DNA of 15,992 nt from Nitrosospira sp. Lineage in GTDB: Bacteria > Pseudomonadota > Gammaproteobacteria > Burkholderiales > Nitrosomonadaceae. The stretch is from the NCBI GenBank assembly GCA_030453055.1, contig JAKDLC010000017.1, positions 1 through 15,992 on the forward strand. The letters are read 5' to 3'. The notes under the pieces are model-generated. The model made no database searches. It was not told the origin of the DNA and saw only the letters and a program-made list of their open reading frames with translations. Shown here one piece after another: positions 6,639 through 15,293 of the stretch. The first letter of the stretch is position 1; each line of letters opens with the position of its first letter. The position numbers were made by a program, and so were the translations under genes.

Positions 6639-8261
6639 ATGCAAACCCAGGCGCGTCAACTCCATTTCGATACCCTGATCATCGGCAGTGGTCTGGCCGG
6701 CCTCACCCTTGCGCTTAATTTGGCGCAAAGCAGACGGGTAGGCCTTATCACAAAACAGGCGCTGCTGGATGGCGCCAGTGGCTGGGCTCAAGGGGGGATC
6801 GCCGCGGTATTATCGGAAGAAGACTCGCTCGAGGCCCACATCCGTGACACGCTCATTGCGGGCGCGGGCCTCTGCAGTGAGGCGGTTACGCGTTACGTGG
6901 TGGAAAGCGGCCCGCGGGCCATCCAGTGGCTTATCACTCAGGGCGTACCGTTCACTCGCGATCATGACAGCGAAACGGGTTATCACTTGACGCGGGAAGG
7001 CGGGCATAGTGTGCGGCGTGTAATCCACGCGGCGGATACGACGGGGCGGGCGGTACAACAGACCCTGAGCGAAAAGGCGCGTACACATACGAATATCACC
7101 GTGCTCGAGCACCATGTCGCCATTGATCTCATTACCGGCGCCAAGTTGGTCCGACCGGCGGTCCATTCCACGATTCGCCCCGACAAAAACGCTGATCGCT
7201 GCCATGGCGCTTATGTGCTGGACAGCGCGGCGGGCAAGGTCAAAACCATCGCCGCGCATAACACGGTGCTTGCGACCGGCGGCGCCGGCAAGGTATATCT
7301 CTACACCACCAATCCCGATACCGCCACCGGCGATGGCATCGCCATGGGCTGGCGCGCGGGCTGTCGCGTGGCGAATATGGAATTCGTTCAGTTCCACCCC
7401 ACCTGTCTATATCATCCTCACGCCAAATCATTTCTGATCAGCGAAGCGGTGCGAGGCGAGGGCGGGCTGCTGAAACTTGCCGATGGTTCGCGCTTCATGC
7501 TCCAGTACGACGAACGCGCGGAGCTTGCGCCGCGTGACATCGTCGCCCGTGCGATCGACTTCGAAATGAAAAAACGCGGACTCGATTGCGTTTATCTTGA
7601 CATCTCTCACAAGCCGGCAAACTTCCTGAGGGAACACTTCCCCAACATTTACAGCCGCTGCCTGGAGTTCGGCATCGACATCACCAGGCAGCCCATTCCT
7701 GTCGTGCCCGCTGCGCACTACACCTGTGGCGGCATCGTCACCGGCCGGAATGGCAGGACCGATCTGGACAATCTTTATGCCATCGGCGAAACCGCCCATA
7801 CCGGCCTGCACGGGGCCAACCGGCTGGCGAGCAACTCGCTGCTGGAATGCCTGGTGTTCGGCCAGGCGGCAGCCGAGGACATTATCAACCAACCCACCGC
7901 ACCGCCCGCCGAGCTGCCGCAATGGGACGAAAGCCGCGTGACCAATGCTGACGAAGAGGTCGTCATTTCACATAATTGGGACGAACTGCGACGCTTCATG
8001 TGGAGTTATGTGGGCATTGTCCGCACCAGCAAGCGCCTGCAGCGCGCGCAGCACCGCATCAAGCTGCTGCACGAAGAGATCAGCGAGTATTACGCCAACT
8101 TCCGGGTTACCAGCGATTTACTGGAATTGCGCAATCTCGTGGATACCGCCGATCTGATCGTGCAAAGCGCCCTGCTGCGCCATGAAAGCCGCGGTCTGCA
8201 CTTTAGCCGGGATTATCCGGAGTTGTTGCCAAAGGCGCGGGATACGGTGTTGAAACGGTAG
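6639..8261 (+). CDS. nadB: L-aspartate oxidase
   Basis: NadB is a cytoplasmic FAD enzyme that oxidises L-aspartate to iminoaspartate, the first step of de novo NAD synthesis, feeding quinolinate synthase NadA. From ATG 6639 the protein is 540 residues, the same length as the E. coli enzyme. Its N-terminus runs straight into the FAD-binding strand with GSGLAG at 16-21. Further landmarks are GASGWAQGGIAA at 45-56, HLTREGGHS at 116-124, LATGGAGKVY at 211-220, QFHPT at 251-255, GEGG, RDIVARAID, HYTCGGI, and near the C-terminal third LYAIGE, TGLHGANRLASNSLLECLVFG. The frame is open back to GTG 6561, but ATG 6639 has the better ribosome site (AGGAATAAG) and the family-typical start. It diverges from rpoE, an arrangement seen in other proteobacteria, and is followed by no cotranscribed gene. 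No defects were seen. Confidence 0.97.
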   Translation: MQTQARQLHFDTLIIGSGLAGLTLALNLAQSRRVGLITKQALLDGASGWAQGGIAAVLSEEDSLEAHIRDTLIAGAGLCSEAVTRYVVESGPRAIQWLITQGVPFTRDHDSETGYHLTREGGHSVRRVIHAADTTGRAVQQTLSEKARTHTNITVLEHHVAIDLITGAKLVRPAVHSTIRPDKNADRCHGAYVLDSAAGKVKTIAAHNTVLATGGAGKVYLYTTNPDTATGDGIAMGWRAGCRVANMEFVQFHPTCLYHPHAKSFLISEAVRGEGGLLKLADGSRFMLQYDERAELAPRDIVARAIDFEMKKRGLDCVYLDISHKPANFLREHFPNIYSRCLEFGIDITRQPIPVVPAAHYTCGGIVTGRNGRTDLDNLYAIGETAHTGLHGANRLASNSLLECLVFGQAAAEDIINQPTAPPAELPQWDESRVTNADEEVVISHNWDELRRFMWSYVGIVRTSKRLQRAQHRIKLLHEEISEYYANFRVTSDLLELRNLVDTADLIVQSALLRHESRGLHFSRDYPELLPKARDTVLKR

Positions 8262-8343
8262 CGTCGTAAGCCCTTTCCCCTTCTGTTTTCTCCAAGGACA
8301 TCCAGCCATTTTGGAAAGTCGGATTATTGATGTCCAGAAGAAC
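8262..8343 (-). pseudogene. Possible stump of a toxin gene after the AbrB-like antitoxin
   Basis: In the frame overlapping the end of the antitoxin-like gene, the minus strand reads VLLDINNPTFQNGWMSLEK and then TEGERAYD before running into the nadB stop. From memory this resembles the N-termini of small toxin-like proteins found downstream of AbrB-type antitoxins (pattern N-x-P-x-F-Q-x-x-W-x-x-L-E-K-x-E). No database check was possible. There is no ATG at the expected start; only CTG precedes the DINN segment, and the first ATG lies inside it. The similarity stops at the nadB end, about 28 codons in, whereas an intact toxin should be around 90-110 residues. I read it as the remnant of a toxin deleted up to nadB. 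A chance open stretch is the alternative. Confidence 0.35.
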
Positions 8344-8635
8344 CTTGTTTCTTTTTGCCTGCAGGCTCGATTTTCCTGGCAAAAGCGTCCAAATCGGCTG
8401 TTTCCGCTGCCGGATTGCTTACTGCATATTCAAGCGCATTTTGCAGGTCTGCTTTGACTTGCGGTTGATGCAGCCATATTTCGTTTTCCGGGATGACTAA
8501 AGCTGTTCTCACCATCCAGACACCAGGCTCACGTTCTTCAACAAGGACCTGGCGGCCCGCAAACTCTTTGCCAAGTGAAATCTGGCCATTAGCGCCTATC
8601 ACTTTTACGCTGGTTTTTGCTTCGATTGGAGTCAT
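8324..8635 (-). CDS. AbrB/SpoVT-fold antitoxin-like DNA-binding protein
   Basis: This is a 103-residue protein whose first 50 residues look like a swapped-hairpin AbrB/SpoVT domain. VKVIGANGQISLGKEFAG is followed by RQVLVEEREPGVWMVRTALVIP, the two-half beta pattern typical of such antitoxins. The C-terminal half is helical (VKADLQNALEYAVSN, LDAFARKIE), as expected for a toxin-binding arm, and ends in a Lys-rich tail. The start is secure: ATG 8635 has a strong GAGGAG eight bases upstream. The gene converges on nadB with a 62-base gap, too small for a full toxin, so this appears to be an orphan antitoxin or a regulator. If it is an antitoxin, autorepression through sites in the adjoining 8636-9043 region would be expected. 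The function is inferred from pattern only. Confidence 0.6.
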   Translation of the reverse strand: MTPIEAKTSVKVIGANGQISLGKEFAGRQVLVEEREPGVWMVRTALVIPENEIWLHQPQVKADLQNALEYAVSNPAAETADLDAFARKIEPAGKKKQGSSGHQ

Positions 8636-9043
8636 ATTATTTACTCCTCAAGCATGCGAATACTGCAGGGAATCCTCTTTCTATCCATTCAGTTTCCCCG
8701 ACATACCGCTCTTGCATCGATCGAGAACTCGCATGGCGCCGGTGCTGCCGGTTGCGGGCCTTGCGTTGTTCTTGTATTTTGCGTGCTTTTGCGCAAGAAT
8801 GCCTCGCTCGCCTCTCAACATCCGTTCTTCGGACAAGTGCTGAGCCCTTTTTCGATATCTTTTGATAACTGGCAAGCGGCTCCATACTCGCAGCCCATAT
8901 TCTTCGGTTTTATCCTCTTTCTTACCCCATCAAACAGTACATTCAGATGAATACTGCACCAAAACCATCTGAATTACTATATTCGGGCGGCTATCAGCGC
9001 AACCGAACATGACGTTTGGCGCGTTTAACGATTAAGGCTTCAA
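8636..9043. other. 408-base gene-free region between divergent genes
   Basis: No open frame here has a credible start, ribosome site or protein character. The plus-strand frame from 8654 translates to a low-complexity Phe/Ser/Pro-rich string and its minus-strand counterpart to an Arg-rich string. The region must hold the promoters of the AbrB-like gene (leftward) and the ABC exporter (rightward). Besides the inverted repeat at 8941-8974 it contains an 8-bp palindrome TTGCGCAA near 8789-8796. No tRNA-like or mobile-element structure was seen. Confidence 0.6.
8941..8974. promoter_or_regulatory. 9-bp inverted repeat upstream of the ABC exporter
   Basis: ATTCAGATG at 8941-8949 and CATCTGAAT at 8966-8974 are perfect reverse complements with a 16-base spacer. 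Directly after the second arm is a -10-like TATATT at 8978-8983, about 60 bases before the exporter ATG. An element of this size and place could be an operator overlapping a promoter. The matching -35 (TGCACC) is poor, so the promoter assignment is weak. Confidence 0.45.
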
Positions 9044-10873
9044 ATGTACAGTTTTTTTGAAAAAGCGATTTATCCTTATCCCGATACCGGGGACAGGATT
9101 CCACCAAAGAAATTTTCAGCCTTCATTTGGGAAGCTACCAATGGTGTACGGTGGTATCTCGTTGCGATGGTAGTGCTTACCGCGGGCATAGGCGCATTTG
9201 AGGCATTGTTACTCGCCATGCTGGGAAAGGTGGTCGACTGGTTAAACGATACGTCGCCCTCTCTGCTATGGGAGCAGGAAGGGCCCATGCTTATGCTGTT
9301 TGCCGGGATACTGGTGGTAAGTCCGGTATTGGTGGGATTGCAAAATCTTGTCAAGCACCAGGTACTCGGGGGGAATTTTCCGATGCGGCTGCGCTGGAAT
9401 TTTCACCGGCTGATGCTCAATCAAAGCATGAATTTTTATCAGGATGAATTTGCCGGCCGGATAGCGGCCAAGGTCATGCAAACCGCTATGGCGCTACGGG
9501 ATGTTTGCTTTATTCTGGGAAACATACTCGTCTATGTAACGATTTATTTTGTTACGTTGATCGCGGTGGTTGGCAGTTTTAATGCGTGGATTCTAATGCC
9601 TTTTATGGGATGGCTGATCGTCTATATTTTTGTCTTGCGGTTTTTTGTGCCGCGAATGAGCCGGGTTTCTCAATTGCAGGCCGACGCACGAGCGCTCATG
9701 ACGGGGCGCATCAGTGACGCTTACACCAACATCGCCACCGTGAAGCTCTTCTCTCATGCCGGCAGGGAAGCGGGTTACGCAAGAGGGGCCATGCAGGAGT
9801 TTCTACAAACGGTGCACGGCCAAATGCGATTGACCTCCAGCTTCGAAATCTGCAATCAAATAATGGGAGCGTGTCTTATCATCAGCGCGGTTGGAGTCGC
9901 TTTATGGTTGTGGACAAAGGGTCAGGTAGGCGTCGGCGCTGTGGCCGTTGTCGGCGCAATGACGCTACGGCTTAACGGCATGTCTCATTGGGTAATGTGG
10001 GAAATGGCCTCGCTGCTGGAGCAGGTAGGCACGGTCCGGGACGGTATCAATACATTATCGCGCGCGCATCGGGTAACCGATTATCCGGATGCAACACCTC
10101 TGCGGATCAACGATGCCGATATCAAATTTGAGGACGTCGTCTTTGGCTACGGGGGAATGACATCGGTAATAGATCACTTCTCGTTGCATATCAGGCCGGG
10201 CGAAAAAATCGGATTGGTTGGACGCTCAGGCGCGGGTAAATCCACGCTCGTGAACCTGCTGCTCAGATTTTATGACGTTGAACAGGGGCGTATATTGATC
10301 GATGAACAGGATGTCAGATACGTGACTCAGCTCAGTTTGCGCGCCAATATCGGTATGGTTACCCAGGATACATCACTCATGCATCGCTCGGTGCGGGACA
10401 ATATCTTGTATGGCCGGCCGGATGCCACCGATGCGGATATGATGGCTGCCGCGAAACGGGCCGAAGCGCACGACTTTATCATGGGGCTGACCGACCCTAT
10501 GGGACGCAGCGGTTTTGATGCACACGTGGGCGAGCGGGGAATAAAGCTCTCGGGCGGTCAGCGCCAGCGGATTGCAATAGCGCGCGTCATGCTGAAAGAT
10601 GCGCCGATACTCTTGCTGGATGAAGCAACCAGCGCACTGGACTCCGAAGTGGAGTCGGTAATCCAGTCAAGCCTGTATCGCTTGATGGAAGGCAAGACCG
10701 TGATAGCCATTGCACACCGCCTGTCAACCATCGCGGCAATGGACCGTCTGATTGTGATCGATAACGGCAGCGTGGTGGAAGAAGGCAATCACCAAAGTCT
10801 CATGGCGTCCGGCGGCCTCTATGCGCGCTTATGGAATCACCAGAGCGGCGGATTTCTGGGGGAAGAACTGTAG
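9044..10873 (+). CDS. ABC exporter half-transporter (MsbA/multidrug type)
   Basis: This 609-residue protein fuses a six-helix type I exporter membrane domain to an ATPase domain and would work as a homodimer in the inner membrane. Hydrophobic segments lie near 36-60, 82-100, 153-177, 181-203, 273-290 and 296-310. The nucleotide-binding domain has Walker A GRSGAGKST at 393-401, Q-loop Gln441, signature LSGGQ at 502-506, Walker B ILLLDEA with Asp526 and Glu527, the D-loop SALD and switch His558 in AHRLST. All catalytic residues are present. An N-terminal extension of about 30 residues (YPYPDTGDRIPPKKF) precedes the first helix. The ribosome site is weak (TAAGG nine bases before the ATG). There is no adjacent substrate-specific gene, so the cargo (lipid, drug or peptide) cannot be named. 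It appears monocistronic, with 192 bases before the next gene. Confidence 0.93.
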   Translation: MYSFFEKAIYPYPDTGDRIPPKKFSAFIWEATNGVRWYLVAMVVLTAGIGAFEALLLAMLGKVVDWLNDTSPSLLWEQEGPMLMLFAGILVVSPVLVGLQNLVKHQVLGGNFPMRLRWNFHRLMLNQSMNFYQDEFAGRIAAKVMQTAMALRDVCFILGNILVYVTIYFVTLIAVVGSFNAWILMPFMGWLIVYIFVLRFFVPRMSRVSQLQADARALMTGRISDAYTNIATVKLFSHAGREAGYARGAMQEFLQTVHGQMRLTSSFEICNQIMGACLIISAVGVALWLWTKGQVGVGAVAVVGAMTLRLNGMSHWVMWEMASLLEQVGTVRDGINTLSRAHRVTDYPDATPLRINDADIKFEDVVFGYGGMTSVIDHFSLHIRPGEKIGLVGRSGAGKSTLVNLLLRFYDVEQGRILIDEQDVRYVTQLSLRANIGMVTQDTSLMHRSVRDNILYGRPDATDADMMAAAKRAEAHDFIMGLTDPMGRSGFDAHVGERGIKLSGGQRQRIAIARVMLKDAPILLLDEATSALDSEVESVIQSSLYRLMEGKTVIAIAHRLSTIAAMDRLIVIDNGSVVEEGNHQSLMASGGLYARLWNHQSGGFLGEEL

Positions 10874-11065
10874 GTTTTTCTGGCACAAATCCTCATCTTT
10901 AATCTTCGGATTCTTGCGCGTTATGTACGTATATAATTATGAATGTGTATTTTTCGGCCGTGGCGCGGAATCAGTCCGGCGATCATATAGAATTGGCCCA
11001 GCCGTTATCCCAATTAGATACCCGGTCAAGTTTGGGCATTACGCTCAACCAAAGTATAAACCTGA
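10874..11065 (+). promoter_or_regulatory. AT-rich leader of the restriction-modification gene
   Basis: A perfect -10 hexamer TATAAT lies at 10932-10937 in an AT-rich stretch, but no good -35 stands at the right distance (GATTCT at 17 bases, or TTGCGC only 12 bases away). A 6-bp inverted repeat, AATTGG at 10991-10996 with CCAATT at 11010-11015, lies between it and the coding start. No control-protein (C-box) array or upstream regulator gene was found. The leader would be about 120 bases. Confidence 0.35.
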
Positions 11066-14000
11066 ATGGAAGGAAAACTTTTTTCGCAGGATTTCCTGCT
11101 TGAAGGCATCCGTAGCACTCCCGTATGGGAGGCATTGACGGATGAGGCGATTGATACTTTTCTTGGCGACCTTAAACGAATCTATAGTCACATTACAGCA
11201 ACCAGTCAGCTTAACGAAGCCAATACTGAAGCCGACATTATCGAGAAAATCCTTGGCCTTCTTGACTGGCATGATTTAACGCTCAGACAAGTCTCGGCTT
11301 CTGCCGCTCGGCGGGAGGATGTACCGGATTTTCTGTTATTTCCGGACGTGGCCGCCAAACAGGCCGCGCGTGCCGAGAAACTCGATGATCGTCGCTACCG
11401 TCACGGTATCGCTATTCTCGAAGCCAAACGCTGGATGCGCCCGCTGGATCGAGGCGAGGCTACGGACCGCCTCGACCCCGGTACACCATCGAACCAGATT
11501 CTTCGCTATCTTTCCAGTGCCGAGGTCGCTTCCGAGCGAAAAGCACGCTGGGGTATTCTCACCAACGGTGCGGTGTGGCGCCTCTATTGGCAGGGCGCGC
11601 GTGCCCGCTCGGAGGAGTTTCTGGAACTTGACCTTGCCGCGCTGCTGAATGATCCCGGCTGCACACAGACTATGCCCGGTATTGACACGATACATGGTAT
11701 CAAACTGTTTTTCTGCCTGTTTCATCGCGGCGCTTTTCTTCCCCAGACTTGGGATAATCAAGGCCGCACTTTCCATGGATACGCTTTCAATGAAGCACGG
11801 CTGTATGAAGAGAAGGTTTCGCAGGATTTGGGTGCGCGCGTGTTCGCCACTATCTTTCCGCAATTGGCGGATGCGCTGGCGGCAGGCGACCCCAACGCGG
11901 ATATTACTTCACCCATCTATCTGACAGAATTGCGGGATGCTACGCTGATCCTGTTATACCGCCTGTTGTTCATTCTGTACGCTGAAGACCGTAACCTGCT
12001 GCCTGTGCACGATGAGCGCTATGATGATTATTCTCTACGAAAAATTCGCAAGGATATTACACGGCGCCGCGATACAAACGACACCCTCAGCGCCAGCGCG
12101 TGCCGTTACTGGCAACATGTGAGTGATCTGTTTCGCATCGTTTCCCAAGGCGATTCATCCATTGGCATGCCCGCCTACAACGGCGGCCTGTTCGAAGATA
12201 ATCTGGCGCCAATGCTGACGCGCAGCCGCGTGCCGGATGCGAGCTTCGCCCCATTATTTGATGATCTTGCCCGCCGCCCCGGTCCTCTTCAAGCATGGAT
12301 CAACTACCGTGACCTCTCCGTGCAGCATCTCGGCGGCATTTACGAACGCTTGCTCGAATACAGTCTGGCCGTGGAAAACGGCCGTATCGTTACGCGCCCG
12401 GCCAGCTTTGCCCGCAAAATAAGCGGGAGTTATTACACTCATGACGGCTTGGTAAAACTTATCATTCGCGAAGCCGTGGGGCCGCTGGTTAACGAACGTA
12501 AGGAAGCCTTCGACGCTCAACTTGCTGCATGGCGCCGAAAGAAAGAACTCAAACCTGCCGATTGGAAAGTGCTGGATAAACTTGATCCGGCCAGCAACAT
12601 GCTCGACCTGAAAATCTGCGATCCTGCGATGGGCAGCGGTCATTTTCTTGTCTCGCTGGTGGATTACCTCGCGGATGAGATTCTTGAAGGTATTGCCGCC
12701 GCGCAACTGGAAGTCGCCGCACAGCCCTGGTCAGAAAGCATTGGAAATACCTGGGTATCGCCGCTCATCAATCGTATCCAAGACGTCCGCAATCGTATTC
12801 TCGGTGCTGCGTACCAGCATCGCTGGACCGTAACCGAAGCGCAACTGGATGATCGTCACATTGTCCGCCGCATGATCCTCAAGCGGGTGGTGCATGGCGT
12901 GGACAAAAATCCCATGGCGGTGGAGCTCGCCAAGGTCGCCTTATGGCTGCATACCTTCACTGTCGGTGCGCCGCTGTCTTTTCTCGATCATCACCTGCGC
13001 TGCGGCGATTCCTTGTTCGGTGGCAAGGTCAGCGACATTTCGTACGAGTTGGGGAAATTTGTCGACATGTTTCATCAGGAAGATCTTGAGCGGGTAACGA
13101 GAGCCAGCAGAACAATGGAAGCGATTGGTAATTTGACGGACATCGATATTGCCGAGGCGCATTACTCCAAAGCGCTCATGGAAACCGCCACCGAGGCGTT
13201 GCTGCCGTTGCAGCGCACTCTGGATTTTTTACAAGCCAAGCGCTGGGCAGGGAATCCCTCCAGGAGAGCGGCCGATACCGCGGCGTGGGAAGACCTGTCA
13301 TTGGCACAAAAGTATCAAAGGACGTGGGCGCAATTGCTGACAAGGGAGATCGGAGAGAATCTATTGGAATACGTGGATTTCCTTGCCAAACGTAAAGGCA
13401 GATTGCCCACGCCTTGTGAACAGCAAGCCCATGCAATGATGCAGGCGGCATTAATCCAGGCTGAGAAAGAGCACTTTCTGCATTGGGAGCTGACCTTTCC
13501 GGCCATCTGGCAGGACAGGCGGCGCGGTTTCGATGCCATTATCGGTAATCCGCCGTGGGACAGGATGAAGTTACAGGAAGTGGAATGGTTTTCCGAGCGC
13601 AAACCGCAAATCGCCAGAGCTGCACGCGCCGCCGACCGCAAGAAATTCATTGCACAGCTTAAAACCGATGATGACCCGCTGTGGCAAGACTATCTTGCCG
13701 CACAAGCCGCCGCCGAAACGGGTAGCCGCGTGGCGCGGGAGTGCGGAGATTATCCGCTGCTGTCCGGCGGTGACATCAATCTTTATTCGCTGTTCGTTGA
13801 ACGCGCGACTTCGCTTATTCACTCACGGGGGTTTGTTGGTCTGCTTTGCCCGTCAGGCATTGCGGCCGACAAGGGCGCGGCAGGTTTTTTTCGTGGAATT
13901 TCGAGCACGGGACGGCTGGCCGCGCTCTACGACTTCGAGAACCGCAAGGGTTTTTTCCCCGATGTAGACAGTCGTTTCAAATTCTGCGCGCTGGTATTCG

Positions 14001-15178
14001 GCGGGGAAGCGCGCACCGTTCCAGCCGCGCGCTGCGCCTTTTATCTGCATACGCTGGAAGAAACGGATGATCCGTTACGGGTCCTGCATCTTGCGGCGCA
14101 AGACTTCATTGCGGTCAACCCCAATACCGGTGCCGCGCCCATTTTCCGCACTCAGCGCGATGCCGGCATCACCACAGCGATTTACCGCAGGCAGCCCGTA
14201 CTGGTGAATCGCCGCAGCGAACCCGCGCAAAGGGTCTGGCCGGTACGCTATTGCCGCATGTTCGATATGACTAACGACTCGCATTTATTCAAGCGCCGCG
14301 ATGAACTGGAAGCGCAAGGCTGGTATCCGGTAGGCGCTAATCGCTGGAAGAAAGGCTCGGCGGAAGCGGTACCGCTGTATGTAGGACGCATGATTTACAA
14401 TTACGACCATCGTTCGTCGCACGTCACTGTCAATGAGGAAAATCTGCATAACGTAACCCTAAGCTCCAATTTGAGGGTTGCCGAAAAGGCTCAACCTGAC
14501 CGTTATCCTTTACCCCAATACTGGGTTTCCAGAAGTGACGTGCCAGAACATGAGCGCCGTGAATGGGCGATCGGTTTTCGGGATATTGCACGTGCTACTG
14601 ATATGCGCACCATGATTGCGGCGGCCGTTCCGACGGTTGCCGCAGGTAATACTTTGCCATTACTGTTACCGGACAAGGGTACCGGAACAGATTATGCGGA
14701 ATGGATGCCATTGCTTCTCGCGAACTTGAATACCTTGGCATTCGACTACGTAGTGCGGCAAAAAATCCAATCAACGCATCTCAACTGGTATATTCTCGAG
14801 CAACTTCCGCTGATCCGCCCAGATCAGTTCGAGCAGGCGCCAGGCAAAACGAAAATCGCCGATTTTGTGCGCGAAGAGGTGTTGCGCCTCTCATACACCG
14901 CGCACGACCTTGCTCCATTCGCTCGTGATCTGGGCTATGTCGGCCCGCCGTTTGCGTGGGACGAAAACGACCGCCGCCACCGCATGGCGCGGCTGGACGC
15001 CCTGTTTTTTCATCTTTACGGGCTGTCGCGCGATGATGCAGCCTACATTCTCGACACCTTCCCCATTGTGCGTGAGCAGGACGAGAGAGCGCACGGACGT
15101 TATCTCACTAGGGAGCTGATTCTTGCCTATATGAATGCGATTACGGCGGGCGACTTTACAACTATCGTAAATCTTTGA
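11066..15178 (+). CDS. Single-chain restriction-modification enzyme (Type IIG-like: nuclease, adenine methyltransferase, target recognition)
   Basis: This 1370-residue protein cuts and methylates DNA from one chain. The N-terminal PD-(D/E)XK nuclease shows ProAsp at 87-88 in EDVPDFLLF and Glu119-x-Lys121 in ILEAKRW. A helical linker follows (LYAEDRNLLPV about 304-314, PAYNGGLF 369-376, GSYYTH 454-459). The N6-adenine methyltransferase has motif I DPAMGSGHFL at 519-528, GVDKNPMAVELAKVALW at 611-627 and catalytic motif IV NPPW at 828-831, so the order is gamma type. GDINLYSLF at 902-910 follows. About 1000-1260 is probably the target-recognition region. Both active sites look intact. BREX PglX and DISARM methyltransferases are alternatives, but they normally lack this nuclease, and no partner genes are present. 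ATG 11066 directly follows an in-frame TGA and lacks a ribosome site. A run of seven T at 13885-13891 and one of six at 13951-13956 are possible slippage sites. Confidence 0.87.
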   Translation: MEGKLFSQDFLLEGIRSTPVWEALTDEAIDTFLGDLKRIYSHITATSQLNEANTEADIIEKILGLLDWHDLTLRQVSASAARREDVPDFLLFPDVAAKQAARAEKLDDRRYRHGIAILEAKRWMRPLDRGEATDRLDPGTPSNQILRYLSSAEVASERKARWGILTNGAVWRLYWQGARARSEEFLELDLAALLNDPGCTQTMPGIDTIHGIKLFFCLFHRGAFLPQTWDNQGRTFHGYAFNEARLYEEKVSQDLGARVFATIFPQLADALAAGDPNADITSPIYLTELRDATLILLYRLLFILYAEDRNLLPVHDERYDDYSLRKIRKDITRRRDTNDTLSASACRYWQHVSDLFRIVSQGDSSIGMPAYNGGLFEDNLAPMLTRSRVPDASFAPLFDDLARRPGPLQAWINYRDLSVQHLGGIYERLLEYSLAVENGRIVTRPASFARKISGSYYTHDGLVKLIIREAVGPLVNERKEAFDAQLAAWRRKKELKPADWKVLDKLDPASNMLDLKICDPAMGSGHFLVSLVDYLADEILEGIAAAQLEVAAQPWSESIGNTWVSPLINRIQDVRNRILGAAYQHRWTVTEAQLDDRHIVRRMILKRVVHGVDKNPMAVELAKVALWLHTFTVGAPLSFLDHHLRCGDSLFGGKVSDISYELGKFVDMFHQEDLERVTRASRTMEAIGNLTDIDIAEAHYSKALMETATEALLPLQRTLDFLQAKRWAGNPSRRAADTAAWEDLSLAQKYQRTWAQLLTREIGENLLEYVDFLAKRKGRLPTPCEQQAHAMMQAALIQAEKEHFLHWELTFPAIWQDRRRGFDAIIGNPPWDRMKLQEVEWFSERKPQIARAARAADRKKFIAQLKTDDDPLWQDYLAAQAAAETGSRVARECGDYPLLSGGDINLYSLFVERATSLIHSRGFVGLLCPSGIAADKGAAGFFRGISSTGRLAALYDFENRKGFFPDVDSRFKFCALVFGGEARTVPAARCAFYLHTLEETDDPLRVLHLAAQDFIAVNPNTGAAPIFRTQRDAGITTAIYRRQPVLVNRRSEPAQRVWPVRYCRMFDMTNDSHLFKRRDELEAQGWYPVGANRWKKGSAEAVPLYVGRMIYNYDHRSSHVTVNEENLHNVTLSSNLRVAEKAQPDRYPLPQYWVSRSDVPEHERREWAIGFRDIARATDMRTMIAAAVPTVAAGNTLPLLLPDKGTGTDYAEWMPLLLANLNTLAFDYVVRQKIQSTHLNWYILEQLPLIRPDQFEQAPGKTKIADFVREEVLRLSYTAHDLAPFARDLGYVGPPFAWDENDRRHRMARLDALFFHLYGLSRDDAAYILDTFPIVREQDERAHGRYLTRELILAYMNAITAGDFTTIVNL

Positions 15179-15229
15179 TTTTACGCGGATGAGGCGCCAT
15201 TTTTCATGGCCCATCCAGAGTTGCCGGTT

Positions 15230-15257
15230 GATGGGTTACGCTTCGCTTCACCGCATC
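15230..15257. repeat. REP-like imperfect palindrome
   Basis: The segment beginning GATGGGTTACGC and ending CACCGCATC forms an imperfect hairpin with GATG/CATC and GGT/ACC pairing around a CGCTTCGC centre. Extragenic elements beginning GATGGGTTACGCT are familiar as dispersed palindromes in proteobacterial genomes (recollection). It lies between the convergent restriction-modification and cysB genes, a typical place for such elements. Only one copy is present in this window. Confidence 0.35.
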
Positions 15258-15293
15258 CTATTAGCGGCGGGATCCATCAGAGGGGATTTCAGG

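Noticed and set aside
6810..7922. Long minus-strand open frames opposite nadB (195 and 164 residues)
   Set aside because: They are antisense to an intact enzyme, lack ribosome sites, and have Arg/Ala/Gly-rich content typical of shadow frames.
8637..8950. Small open frames on both strands in the exporter-antitoxin gap
   Set aside because: The starts lack ribosome sites, the two frames overlap each other, and neither shows protein-like domain character.
10821..11138. A 105-residue plus-strand frame bridging the exporter and the restriction-modification gene
   Set aside because: It overlaps both genes out of frame, has no ribosome site, and its composition looks random.
11066..15178. BREX or DISARM locus
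   Set aside because: No pglZ, brxC, helicase or other partner gene is adjacent, and the protein carries its own nuclease domain, so a stand-alone restriction-modification enzyme fits better.
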